The notes below the pieces were generated by a model. That model had not been told where the DNA came from. It did no database searches and saw only the letters and a list, made by a program, of their open reading frames with translations. The position numbers were made by a program, and so were the translations under genes. From positions 1 through 44,083 of the forward strand of contig JAEUJO010000015.1 in NCBI GenBank assembly GCA_016794615.1: a stretch of DNA of 44,083 bases, in the 5' to 3' direction. Positions 29,585 to 37,500 of the stretch are shown here, in pieces; position 1 is the first letter of the stretch, and every line of letters starts with the position of its first letter. This stretch comes from Pseudonocardia sp. Its GTDB lineage: Bacteria > Actinomycetota > Actinomycetes > Mycobacteriales > Pseudonocardiaceae.

Positions 29585-29635
29585 GCCGGAACAGTGAGCC
29601 CGGAACTGTGAGCCCGGAACAGTGAGCCCGGAACA
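29581..29635 (+). repeat. 14-bp tandem repeat (GTGAGCCCGGAACA) at the hemE/cgoX junction
   Basis: Four head-to-tail copies: 29581-29593 (one C short and containing the hemE stop), 29594-29607, 29608-29621 and 29622-29635, followed by GTGAGC, which is the cgoX start. Every copy carries a GTG and a TGA, and the 14-bp period rotates the frame, so each copy is a possible restart site. Confidence 0.9.
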
Positions 29636-31096
29636 GTGAGCATCGTGCGGGTCGCCGTCGTCGGCGGCGGGGTCTCCGGGCTCGCCGCCGCGCACCGGTT
29701 GCGGTCGCTCCTCGGCCCGGCCGCCGAGGTCGTCGTGCTGGAACAGCGCGATCGGCTCGGTGGGGTCCTGCGGACCGTCGACCTCGCGGGCGTGCCCTAC
29801 GACGTCGGCGCCGAGGCGTTCCTGTGGCGGCGCCCCGAGGTGCGCGGGCTGCTCGACGAGCTGGGCCTGGCCGGCGAGGCGGTGCACCCGGCAGGCGCGG
29901 CGCCGTCCCTGCGGACCGGGGGCGGCACACGCCCACTGCCGCCCGGAACGCTGCTGGGGGTGCCGACGAGTGCCGCCCGGCTCGACGGCGTGCTGTCGCC
30001 CGCCGGGACGGCCGTGGCGCGGGCCGAGCGCGACCGGCCGCTCGCGTGGACACCCGGTGGTGACGTCGCGCTCGGCGGGCTGCTGCGGGAACGCTTCGGC
30101 GACGAGCTCGCGGACCGCCTGGCCGACCCCCTGCTCGGCGGCGTGTACGCGGGCCGGGTGGACCTGCTGGGCCTTCGTGCGACGCTGCCTGCCGTCGCCG
30201 CCGCGCTGGACGCGGGCGCGCCGTCGCTGACCGCCGCCGCGGACCGCGCCACCGCCGTCCCCGCGAGCGAACCCGGGTCCGCACCGTCGGCAGACCCGGT
30301 GTTCGCCGCTCTCCGCGGCGGCTACGTGACGCTCGTCGACGCGCTCGCGGCCGCCGTCGACGTCCGGCTGTCCACCACCGTCCGCGCGCTGCAGCGGCTC
30401 CACGACGGCTGGCGGCTGGTCCTGCGCCCGGGCCAGGACGCGCTCGACGTGGACGCCGTGGTGCTCGCCGTCCCCGCCCCCGCGGTCGCGCGGCTGCTGG
30501 GCGGGGTCGCCCCCGCCGCCGCCCGCGTGGCGGCGGAGATCGAGCTGGCGTCGTCCGTCGTCGTCGCGCTCGCCTACCGGGACGCTGACGCGCCCCGGCT
30601 GCCGATGACGTCCGGTGTGCTGGTCTCGACGGGGGAACCCCTGTCGATCAAGGCAGCGACGCACTCGTCGCGCAAGTGGGCGCACCTCGCGGCCGCGGCC
30701 ACCGACGGTCTGGTCCGGCTGCGGACATCCCTGGGCAGGTTCGGTGAAGAGACGACGCTGCAGGTCGACGACGCCGAGCTGGTCGCCCGTTCCCGGGCCG
30801 ACCTCGCCGTGCTCGCCGGCATCACCGCCGCACCGGTCGCGGTGCACGTCCAGCGGTGGGGCGGCGGCCTGCCGCAGTACGGGGTCGGGCACCTCGACCG
30901 GGTGCGCGTGATCGACGACGCCGTCGCCGCGGTGCCGGGCCTGGCGGTGGCCGGGGCCGCGCTGCACGGCGTCGGGGTGCCGGCCTGCGTCGGGACGGCG
31001 CAGCTGGCGGCGGAGCGGGTGGCCGTGCAGCTCACGGGTGGCAAGCTCGCGGATGGCAGGATGGGCGCATGGCCCACCTCGACTACGCCACGCTGA
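29636..31096 (+). CDS. cgoX: Coproporphyrinogen III oxidase (HemY/CgoX, FAD)
   Basis: FAD enzyme oxidising coproporphyrinogen III to coproporphyrin III in the actinobacterial/Firmicute heme route; older annotation calls it protoporphyrinogen oxidase (hemG/hemY). The 486-aa protein has the dinucleotide motif [17 protein letters not shown], an FAD/substrate region [38 protein letters not shown], and the C-terminal FAD motif [20 protein letters not shown]. The role is supported by chdC next door. The GTG start is the last of the repeat-borne GTGs. The 3' end overlaps chdC by 28 bp; the last ~15 residues are probably unimportant. Confidence 0.94.
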   Translation: MSIVRVAVVGGGVSGLAAAHRLRSLLGPAAEVVVLEQRDRLGGVLRTVDLAGVPYDVGAEAFLWRRPEVRGLLDELGLAGEAVHPAGAAPSLRTGGGTRPLPPGTLLGVPTSAARLDGVLSPAGTAVARAERDRPLAWTPGGDVALGGLLRERFGDELADRLADPLLGGVYAGRVDLLGLRATLPAVAAALDAGAPSLTAAADRATAVPASEPGSAPSADPVFAALRGGYVTLVDALAAAVDVRLSTTVRALQRLHDGWRLVLRPGQDALDVDAVVLAVPAPAVARLLGGVAPAAARVAAEIELASSVVVALAYRDADAPRLPMTSGVLVSTGEPLSIKAATHSSRKWAHLAAAATDGLVRLRTSLGRFGEETTLQVDDAELVARSRADLAVLAGITAAPVAVHVQRWGGGLPQYGVGHLDRVRVIDDAVAAVPGLAVAGAALHGVGVPACVGTAQLAAERVAVQLTGGKLADGRMGAWPTSTTPR

Positions 31097-31764
31097 ACTC
31101 GACCGTCCGCTACACCATGTGGTCGGTGTTCCGAATGGAGCCGGGCCGGCTCGACGACGACCGGGGCGCGGCCGCGTCGCAGGCGGCGGAGTTCGTCGAC
31201 GCGCTGGAGGGCAAGGGCGTCGTGGTCCGCGGGGTGTACGACCTGGCGGGGATGCGCGCCGACGCCGACTACATGGTGTGGTGGCACGCAGAGGAGATCG
31301 AGTCACTGCAGGCGGCGTACGCCGCCTGGCGCCGGACCACCACGCTGGGCCGCGCCAGCGTGCCGGTGTGGAGCCAGGCCGCCCTGCACCGCCCCGCCGA
31401 GTTCAACAAGAGCCACGTGCCGGCGTTCCTCGCCGGTGAGGAGCCGCGGCGGTACCTGTGCGTGTACCCCTTCGTGCGTTCCTACGAGTGGTACCTGCTG
31501 CCAGACGCCGAGCGTCGGCAGATCCTCGCCGACCACGGCAAGGCCGCGCGGGGCTACCCCGACGTGCGCGCGAACACGGTGTCGTCGTTCGCCCTCGGCG
31601 ACTACGAGTGGATCCTCGCGTTCGAGGCGGACGAGTTGCACCGGATCGTCGACCTCATGCGCGACCTGCGCGCCACCGAGGCCCGTCGGCACGTCCGCGC
31701 GGAGATCCCGTTCTTCACCGGGCCGCGGGTGCAGGTGGGGGACCTGGTCGCGACGCTGCCGTAG
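31069..31764 (+). CDS. chdC: Coproheme decarboxylase (HemQ)
   Basis: Last step of the coproporphyrin-dependent pathway: converts coproheme to heme b using hydrogen peroxide. The 231-aa protein is full length. By alignment with the actinobacterial enzyme, His156 (in [13 protein letters not shown]) is the heme ligand, Tyr133 (in [11 protein letters not shown]) the redox tyrosine, and His116 ([10 protein letters not shown]) the distal base. Other landmarks are [20 protein letters not shown] and [15 protein letters not shown]. The ATG overlaps the cgoX end. The stop (31762-31764) is 2 bp before the vapBC operator. Confidence 0.97.
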   Translation: MAHLDYATLNSTVRYTMWSVFRMEPGRLDDDRGAAASQAAEFVDALEGKGVVVRGVYDLAGMRADADYMVWWHAEEIESLQAAYAAWRRTTTLGRASVPVWSQAALHRPAEFNKSHVPAFLAGEEPRRYLCVYPFVRSYEWYLLPDAERRQILADHGKAARGYPDVRANTVSSFALGDYEWILAFEADELHRIVDLMRDLRATEARRHVRAEIPFFTGPRVQVGDLVATLP

Positions 31765-31766
31765 GA

Positions 31767-31796
31767 GTAGCGCTGGAATAGCGCTACGCTCGGAGT
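31767..31796 (+). promoter_or_regulatory. Operator and overlapping leaderless promoter of vapBC
   Basis: Perfect inverted repeat GTAGCGCT (31767-31774), 5-nt spacer, AGCGCTAC (31780-31787). The right arm overlaps TACGCT (31785-31790), a -10 hexamer exactly 6 nt before the antitoxin ATG. A VapB dimer bound here would block RNA polymerase, fitting classical autoregulation. Confidence 0.75.
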
Positions 31797-32036
31797 ATGG
31801 CGACGATCCAGATCCGGGACATTCCCGACGACGTGCACGAGCAGCTGCAGCGTCAGGCACGCGACGCCGGCCAGTCGCTCCAGGCATACATGCGCGAGTA
31901 CATCGTCTCGAGTAGCCGAGCGCGAATGCGGTGGGCGGATGCCGTGGACGAGTGGGAGGCGTACCTCAGGGCGAATCCACCGTCGGTGACCCGTGAGCAG
32001 ATCCTGAACGATCTCGACGACGACCGTGACCGCTGA
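31797..32036 (+). CDS. vapB: VapB/FitA-type ribbon-helix-helix antitoxin
   Basis: The 79-aa protein has an N-terminal ribbon-helix-helix (ATIQIRDIPDDVHEQLQRQA, then RDAGQSLQAYMREYIV) of the FitA/Arc type, and an acidic C-terminal toxin-binding tail (REQILNDLDDDRDR). It would bind and inhibit the PIN toxin and repress the pair through the palindrome just upstream. It overlaps the toxin gene by 11 bp. Confidence 0.9.
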   Translation: MATIQIRDIPDDVHEQLQRQARDAGQSLQAYMREYIVSSSRARMRWADAVDEWEAYLRANPPSVTREQILNDLDDDRDR

Positions 32037-32430
32037 CGGGGTGGTGCTCGACGCGTCCGTGGCCGCGACCGCTCTCGTCGAGGTGACACTCCAGGCGGAG
32101 CGCCTGCGTCACCGTTTGGCGCAGGTCGTCACGCACGCGCCGCACCTGATCGATGCAGAGGTCGGGAGCGTGCTGCGCCGCAGATCGTCGGCGGGCCACA
32201 TCGCTGCCGACGTCGCGGCAGGAGCTCTTCGCGCGCTCGGCCTGCTCGTGGGCGAGCGGTATCCGCACGGTCCGTTGGCGGCCGCCGCATGGGCCCTGCG
32301 CGACAACGTCACCTATTACGACGCCCTCTACGTCGCCCTCGCCGCCCGCCTCGGCTACCCGCTGCTCACCGCCGACGCACGCCTCGCCGGCGCTCCCGGC
32401 CTGCCCTGCGCCGTCGAGCTGATCGGCTGA
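32026..32430 (+). CDS. vapC: VapC-type PIN-domain toxin (ribonuclease)
   Basis: The 134-aa PIN protein has the four acidic metal-binding residues in place: Asp9 (VVLDASVAA), Glu45 (LIDAEVGSVLR), Asp99 (TYYDALYVALAARLGYPLLT) and Asp117 (TADARLA). VapC toxins cut specific RNAs, often tRNAs; the target is not predictable. GTG 32026 overlaps the antitoxin end, giving coupled translation. Its stop is 1 bp from the convergent msrB stop. Confidence 0.92.
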   Translation: MTADGVVLDASVAATALVEVTLQAERLRHRLAQVVTHAPHLIDAEVGSVLRRRSSAGHIAADVAAGALRALGLLVGERYPHGPLAAAAWALRDNVTYYDALYVALAARLGYPLLTADARLAGAPGLPCAVELIG

Positions 32431-32431
32431 C

Positions 32432-32851
32432 CTAACCCTCCTTCGGCACCAGCCGCATCGAGATCGAGTTGATGCAGTACCGCAGGTCGGTCGGCGTCGA
32501 GTAGCCCTCGCCCTCGAACACGTGCCCGAGGTGGCTGTGGCAGTTCGCGCACACCACCTCGACCCGACGCATCCCCAGCGTGGTGTCCACCCGCTCGATC
32601 ACCGCGTCGCCCGCCAGCGGCGTGAAGAACGAGGGCCACCCGCAGTGCGACTCGAACTTCGCGGTGCTGCGGAACAGCTCCGCGCCGCAGGCACGGCAGG
32701 TGTAGACGCCCTCGGTCGTGGTGTCGGTGTACTCACCCGCGAACGGGCGCTCGGTACCGGCCTTACGCAGCACCTGGTACTCCGCCGGGGTCAGCTCGGC
32801 GCGCCACTCGGCGTCGCTCTTGACGACCTTCGGGGCGCTCTCGGTCTCCAT
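32432..32851 (-). CDS. msrB: Peptide-methionine (R)-S-oxide reductase
   Basis: Repairs the R epimer of methionine sulfoxide in proteins. The 139-aa single-domain enzyme has the zinc site CRAC (52/55) and CANC (101/104), HCGWPSFF, HLGHVFEGEG and the catalytic Cys126 in RYCINSISM. The stop is TAG at 32434-32432, tail to tail with vapC with no room for a terminator, so the two transcripts must overlap. Confidence 0.97.
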   Translation of the reverse strand: METESAPKVVKSDAEWRAELTPAEYQVLRKAGTERPFAGEYTDTTTEGVYTCRACGAELFRSTAKFESHCGWPSFFTPLAGDAVIERVDTTLGMRRVEVVCANCHSHLGHVFEGEGYSTPTDLRYCINSISMRLVPKEG

Positions 32852-32935
32852 GCGTCCCAGAGTAGGACGGTCGAGAGGACATTTCGAAGGCTCCCGGAGC
32901 GCGCAGGCGCGCGGGCCGGCCGTCGAACCGCCCTC

Positions 32936-33229
32936 TCACAACCAGGTGCCGACGACGAACAGGAGCGCGTCGTACACGGTGTAGGCGGCGATCGCCAGCA
33001 GGAGCCCCGCCAGCGCCACGGCCGCCCACCAACGCCCGCCCTCGGCGCGGTTGGCCGAGTCGGCGAAGGTCCGCACGCCGTCGAGGTAGCCCTCGATCGT
33101 GAACGTCGGGCCCTCGTGCAGCATGCGGTCCAGGTGCGCGGCAAAGGCCTGCGCCTCGGGATCGTCGGGATCGAGCCCGAGCAGGTCGTCGTCGAAACGC
33201 GGCGAGCGCTCCGGGGTGGGATCGGCCAC
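32936..33229 (-). CDS. Small single-helix membrane protein, function unknown
   Basis: A 97-aa ATG-initiated frame. The N-terminal half is acidic and soluble (FDDDLLGLDPDDPEAQAFAA, then HLDRML), a middle segment reads TIEGYLDGVRTFADSANRAE, and one strong membrane helix follows (WWAAVALAGLLLAIAAYTVY). Composition and layout look like a real protein; the family is not recognised. It is divergent from rnhA (64 bp between starts) and in the same direction as msrB. Confidence 0.65.
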   Translation of the reverse strand: MADPTPERSPRFDDDLLGLDPDDPEAQAFAAHLDRMLHEGPTFTIEGYLDGVRTFADSANRAEGGRWWAAVALAGLLLAIAAYTVYDALLFVVGTWL

Positions 33230-33280
33230 GGCACCAGGCTAGTGACGGGGCACTGGCCAAAGCGTCCGGGGACACCGGAC

Positions 33281-33293
33281 TACAGTCCTCGCT
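33281..33293 (+). promoter_or_regulatory. Candidate leaderless promoter of rnhA
   Basis: TACAGT (33281-33286) lies 7 nt before the GTG at 33294. This supports GTG rather than the ATG two codons later as the start. Confidence 0.45.
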
Positions 33294-33911
33294 GTGCCGA
33301 TGACCGCCAAGTACGCCACGTCCTGCGCGGTGTGCGCCTCGGCCATCCGGCCGGGGGTGGAGATCGCGAAGTCGGGCAGCGGGTGGGCGCACGAGGGGTG
33401 CGCCGGGTCGACGGCGGACACGGCGGAGGACGGGACGGCGGCCCGGCCGGCCCGCTCCGCGCCCCGGCCCGAGCTGCCCGCGACCGACGGCGCACTCGAG
33501 GTGTGGACCGACGGTGCCTGCTCGGGGAACCCCGGCCCCGGTGGCTGGGCGTGGGCGACGCAGGACGGGCGTCAGGACAGCGGCGGTGAGGCACGGACCA
33601 CCAACCAGCGCATGGAGATCCGGGCGGCGCTGGAGGCGGTACGGGCACTGCCGGGTCCCCTGGTCGTCGTCAGCGACTCGACCTACGTCGTCAACTGCTT
33701 CCGCGACGGCTGGTGGAAGGGCTGGCTCGCGCGCGGCTGGACGACGAGCGCGAGGAAGCCGGTGGTGAGCCGCGATCTGTGGGAGCCGTTGATCGCGCTG
33801 GTCACCGAGCGGGGGGACGTGTCGTTCCGGTGGGTGAAGGGTCACTCGGGGGACCCGATGAACGACCTGGTCGACGCGCTGGCCGTGGAGCAGTCACGCG
33901 CGGTGGCATGA
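33294..33911 (+). CDS. rnhA: Ribonuclease HI with N-terminal Cys/His knuckle
   Basis: Degrades RNA in RNA-DNA hybrids. The 205-aa protein has a C-terminal RNase H fold with the DEDD residues Asp73 (WTDGACSGNPGPGGW), Glu108 (TNQRMEIRAAL), Asp128 (VVSDSTYVVN) and Asp194 (MNDLVDALA), plus His184 in VKGHSGD. The N-terminal ~36 residues carry Cys11-x2-Cys14 and His33-x2-Cys36, a possible zinc-binding element, then a ~30-residue Ala/Pro-rich linker. The extra domain is not the classic eukaryotic hybrid-binding domain; it may bind nucleic acid, which is inference. Confidence 0.93.
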   Translation: MPMTAKYATSCAVCASAIRPGVEIAKSGSGWAHEGCAGSTADTAEDGTAARPARSAPRPELPATDGALEVWTDGACSGNPGPGGWAWATQDGRQDSGGEARTTNQRMEIRAALEAVRALPGPLVVVSDSTYVVNCFRDGWWKGWLARGWTTSARKPVVSRDLWEPLIALVTERGDVSFRWVKGHSGDPMNDLVDALAVEQSRAVA

Positions 33912-33921
33912 CGGCGTGACG

Positions 33922-33957
33922 GCATGGCCGGCCGGGGCACCGGCCGCTGCACCATGC
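33922..33957 (+). terminator. Two-stage hairpin 10 bp after rnhA
   Basis: Inner stem GGCCGG/CCGGCC (33930-33935 with 33940-33945) around a GGCA tetraloop, with an outer stem GCATGG/CCATGC (33922-33927 with 33952-33957). No T-run follows; likely an rnhA transcript end. Confidence 0.45.
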
Positions 33958-34140
33958 GGGTCAGGCCGCTGCGGTGGACGGGTCTCCGTCGATCGCGGCG
34001 CGCCGCGGGGTCGGTCCGGACGCGCCGCGTCAGCCGGTACATGTGTCGCGTGTCACTCCGATGGACGACAGTTGTGTAACAGTCTGTCGCCAGATGACGA
34101 TCAATGACCGAGGTCGCTCCCCGCGCCGGTTGTGTCCGGC

Positions 34141-34172
34141 AGGGCGCCGAGCCGTGGCGCCCTTTCCTCCTT
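34141..34172 (+). terminator. Intrinsic terminator with pyrimidine tail
   Basis: Perfect stem AGGGCGCC/GGCGCCCT (34141-34148 with 34156-34163), 7-nt loop, followed directly by TTCCTCCTT. It lies 230 bp after rnhA and 340 bp before the Pls-like gene. It could end readthrough from rnhA or attenuate a long upstream transcript of the synthetase. Confidence 0.6.
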
Positions 34173-34360
34173 CGCCGGCGAATCATATGCGCGTCGGTCT
34201 GTTTATCGTTGTCCGGACGCCGTTCACGCGCATTGTTGTGAAGGCCGTTCGACATCGGTCCGATGGGGACCACTGAGAATCGGTTTACCGTTCCGTCGGC
34301 TCGTCGTTGCAGCTCAGGGCGTTGCCATCGAGTACCGGACGCCATTCTTCTGGTCCGTCC

Positions 34361-34390
34361 GAGTGATTGCCGCCGATTCGTGAAACGCGG
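34361..34390 (+). promoter_or_regulatory. Shared leader element, copy 1 (145 bp before the first Pls-like ATG)
   Basis: GAGTGATTGCCGC, then a 13-nt loop ending in TGAAAC, closed by GCGG pairing with CCGC (34370-34373 with 34387-34390). The same 13-mer, stem and loop sequence TGAAAC occur at the same distance before the second Pls-like gene. Confidence 0.55.
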
Positions 34391-34505
34391 ACGAGCGTAT
34401 CGCTGACAGATAACCGTCAGAGGTCGCACGATTGTCGGGGTGCCCGGGAGTGTGCGGTCACGCGGCGTCGCAACGAGAGATCCTGCGGGAGACGAAGGGG
34501 AGCGC

Positions 34506-37500
34506 ATGGGCAAGGGTGCCCGCACCACGGATGGGGCGGCGCGCACGATCGGCCGACTCGGACACCTCGATCTGATCACCGGCAGTGGGTGGCCGACCGG
34601 CGGCCCGGACAGGGACCTGTTCACGGGTTGGGTCGCTGTCGTACCGGCTCCGCGCCCCGCTGACGAACCGATCGACGGGCCGGACGGTGGACGGTATCGG
34701 TGTACGACCCCGGTGCCGGTCGATGCGACGTCTCGCCTCCCTGTCGTCCCGGGCCGCTCGAACGGCGTCTCCGCGTCGGATCCCGAGTGCCGGACGTCCC
34801 CTGTCCCGGTTGTCCGCCTGTGTCCGAACGGCGCCTCCGCATCGGTTCCCGAGGGGCCGACCTCCCCCTTTCCGGTCGTCCCCCCCTGCCCGACCGGCCC
34901 CGTACCCGAGCCCGAGGGGCCGACCTCCCCCTTTCCGGTCGTCCCCTCCCGCCCGACCGGCCCCGTACCCGAGCCCGAGGGGCCGACCGCCCGCTTTCCG
35001 GCCGTCGCCCCGCTTCGTCCGGCGGCGGACCCGACGAGGGCGCGGGTCCGCGCGACTGCCGCCCGCCCCGCCGCGCACCGGGCGTACCCGGGCCCGGTCC
35101 TGGTTCCCGCCACCGAGGGGCTCACCGAACGGATGCCGGTCGTGCCCCCGCGGCCGTCCACCGCGCCCACCGTCGAGCGGGCGACGTCGCGGGTGCCGCA
35201 CACCCCGGTGCCGAGCAGGCACCGGCGTCCCGAGGACCGTCGGCCCGCCCCGCCCGCCGCGGGTGCGCACGCCGCGCCGCCGCCCCGCCCCGCCCCGCCC
35301 GCCCGGGACCGCCCGACCTCCTCGGCGGTCTACCTCGGCGGGCTGGCCGCCCCGAAGCGCACCCTGCGCGACATCCTCGAGGCCACCGCCCGGGCACACC
35401 CGCGCGCCGCGGCCATCGACGACGGCCGTCAGGTGCTCGACTACGCCACGCTCCTGCGTGAGATCGACGTACTCGGTGTCACCCTCGGCTCGTGCGGCAT
35501 CGGGTCCGGCGACCGGGTCGGCATCCGCGTCCCGTCGGGCACCGCCGACCTGTACGTCGCCGTCCTGGCGACACTGTCGATCGGTGCCGCGTACGTGCCG
35601 GTCGACGCCGACGACCCCGACGCGCGCGCCGACACGGTGTTCGGCGAGGCCGGGGTCTGCGCCGTGATCGGCGCGGAGCGCGCCGTGACGCTGCGCTCCA
35701 CGCCCCCGAAGCGCATCGGGCCGCGGCTGCCCGGGCCGCACGACGACGCCTGGATCATCTTCACCTCGGGCTCCACCGGGAAGCCGAAGGGTGTCGCGGT
35801 CACGCACCGCAGCGCCGCGGCGTTCGTCGACGCCGAGGCCCGGCTGTTCCTGCAGGACCGCCCGCTCGGCACGAGCGACCGGGTGCTCGCCGGCCTGTCC
35901 GTCGCCTTCGACGCCTCCTGCGAGGAGATGTGGCTGGCCTGGCGGCACGGTGCCTGCCTGGTGCCCGCACCGCGCTCACTGGTCCGCTCCGGGGCCGACC
36001 TGGGCGACTGGCTCGTCGAGCAGCGGATCTCGGTCGTCTCGACGGTGCCGACGCTCGCGGCGCTGTGGCCCAGCGAGCAGCTGAGCGGCGTCCGGCTGCT
36101 GATCCTCGGCGGCGAGGCCTGCCCGGAGAAGCTCGCCCACCGGCTCGCGCAGGCGTGCACCGAGGTGTGGAACACCTACGGCCCCACCGAGACGACCGTC
36201 GTCGCCTGCGCCGCGCAGATGCACGTCGACGAGCCGGTGCGGATCGGCCTGCCGCTCGACGGCTGGCACCTCGCCGTCGTCGATCCGGACACCGGCGTCC
36301 CCGTGGACGCGGGCGGCATCGGCGAGCTGGTGATCGGCGGTGTCGGCACCGCCCGCTACCTGGACCGGGAGAAGGACGCCGCGAAGTTCACGTCGTTGCT
36401 CGCGCTGGACTGGGACCGCGCCTACCGCAGCGGTGACCTCGTCCGGGCCGACCCCGAGGGCCTGAGCTTCATCGGGCGTGCCGACACCCAGGTCAAGATC
36501 CGCGGCTTCCGCATCGAGCTCTCCGAGATCGAGGCCGTGCTGCTGCAGATGCCCGGCGTCGGGCAGGCCGTGGTGAGCACCTACGAGTCGGCGCCCGGCC
36601 TCACCGAGCTGGTCGCCTACTACAGCCCCGCCCCGGGCTCGGCGGTCGACGCCGAGGGGATCCGCACGACGCTGCGCAACCGGCTGCCCGGGCACATGGT
36701 GCCGGGCTACGTCGAGGAGCTCGCCGAGATCCCGATGATGACCAGCGGCAAGGCGGACCGGAAGGCGCTCCCGCCGCCCCAGCGACGCAGTGGCGGCGCC
36801 TCGCCCGAGGCCTACGTCGCGCCGGTGGGCCGGGTGGAGACCGTTCTGGCCGACGCGCTCGCCGAGATCGTCGGGCTGGACAAGGTCTCGGTGGAGAGCC
36901 ACTTCTTCGACGACCTGGGCGCGAACTCCCTGATGCTCTCCCACTTCGCGGCGCTGGTCCGCAAGGCGGGCGGCCTCCCGCCCGTCGCGATGCAGGACGT
37001 CTACCAGAACCCGACCGTCCGCTCGCTCGCCGCCGTGCTGCCGAAGGGGGACGCGCCCGCACCGGTGGCCGTTCCGGAGCCGGCCGCGGTCCCGCCCGTC
37101 GGCACGCTGTCGTACGTCTTCTGCGGGTCGATGCAGCTGCTGGTGATGATCGGCCTGGTCGCGCTCGGCGCGGTCCTGTTCGACATCGGTCTGCGGTGGA
37201 TCTGGCCGGTGACCGACCCCGTGCAGATCTTCGTGCGGACCAGCGCGTTGAGCACCGCGACGCTGGCGGCGTTCGCCCTCCTGCCGGTGCTGGCCAAGTG
37301 GCTGCTGATCGGCCGGTGGAAGCCGCAGGAGATCCGCCTGTGGAGCCTGTCGTACCTGCGGTTCTGGGCGGTGAAGACGCTGATCCGGACGAACCCGTGG
37401 GTGATGTTCGCCGGCTCACCGCTCTACCTGATGTACCTGCGCGCGCTCGGTGCGAAGATCGGCAAGGGGGTGACGATCTTCTCCCCGACCGTGCCGGTGT

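Larger units (their letters stand above)
33912..34505. other. 594-bp region between rnhA and the first Pls-like gene
   Basis: Clearly less GC-rich than the genes around it (especially 34060-34440), with no convincing coding frame. It contains a hairpin after rnhA, a T-tailed terminator at 34141-34172, CATATGCGCGTCGGT at 34184-34198, a TACCGT -10 candidate at 34286-34291, the shared leader element at 34361-34390, a CTGAC/GTCAG hairpin (34403-34407 with 34416-34420), and AAGGGGAG just before the ATG. Confidence 0.6.

Noticed and set aside
27761..31306. 1181-codon minus-strand frame over hemE, cgoX and chdC
   Set aside because: Only its last ~200 codons (the DUF3000 gene) are protein-like; the rest is antisense to clear heme genes. 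The true start is the GTG at 28357.
33916..34107. 63-codon frame after rnhA
   Set aside because: It overlaps a strong hairpin, has no ribosome site or leaderless signal, and its translation is composition-driven.
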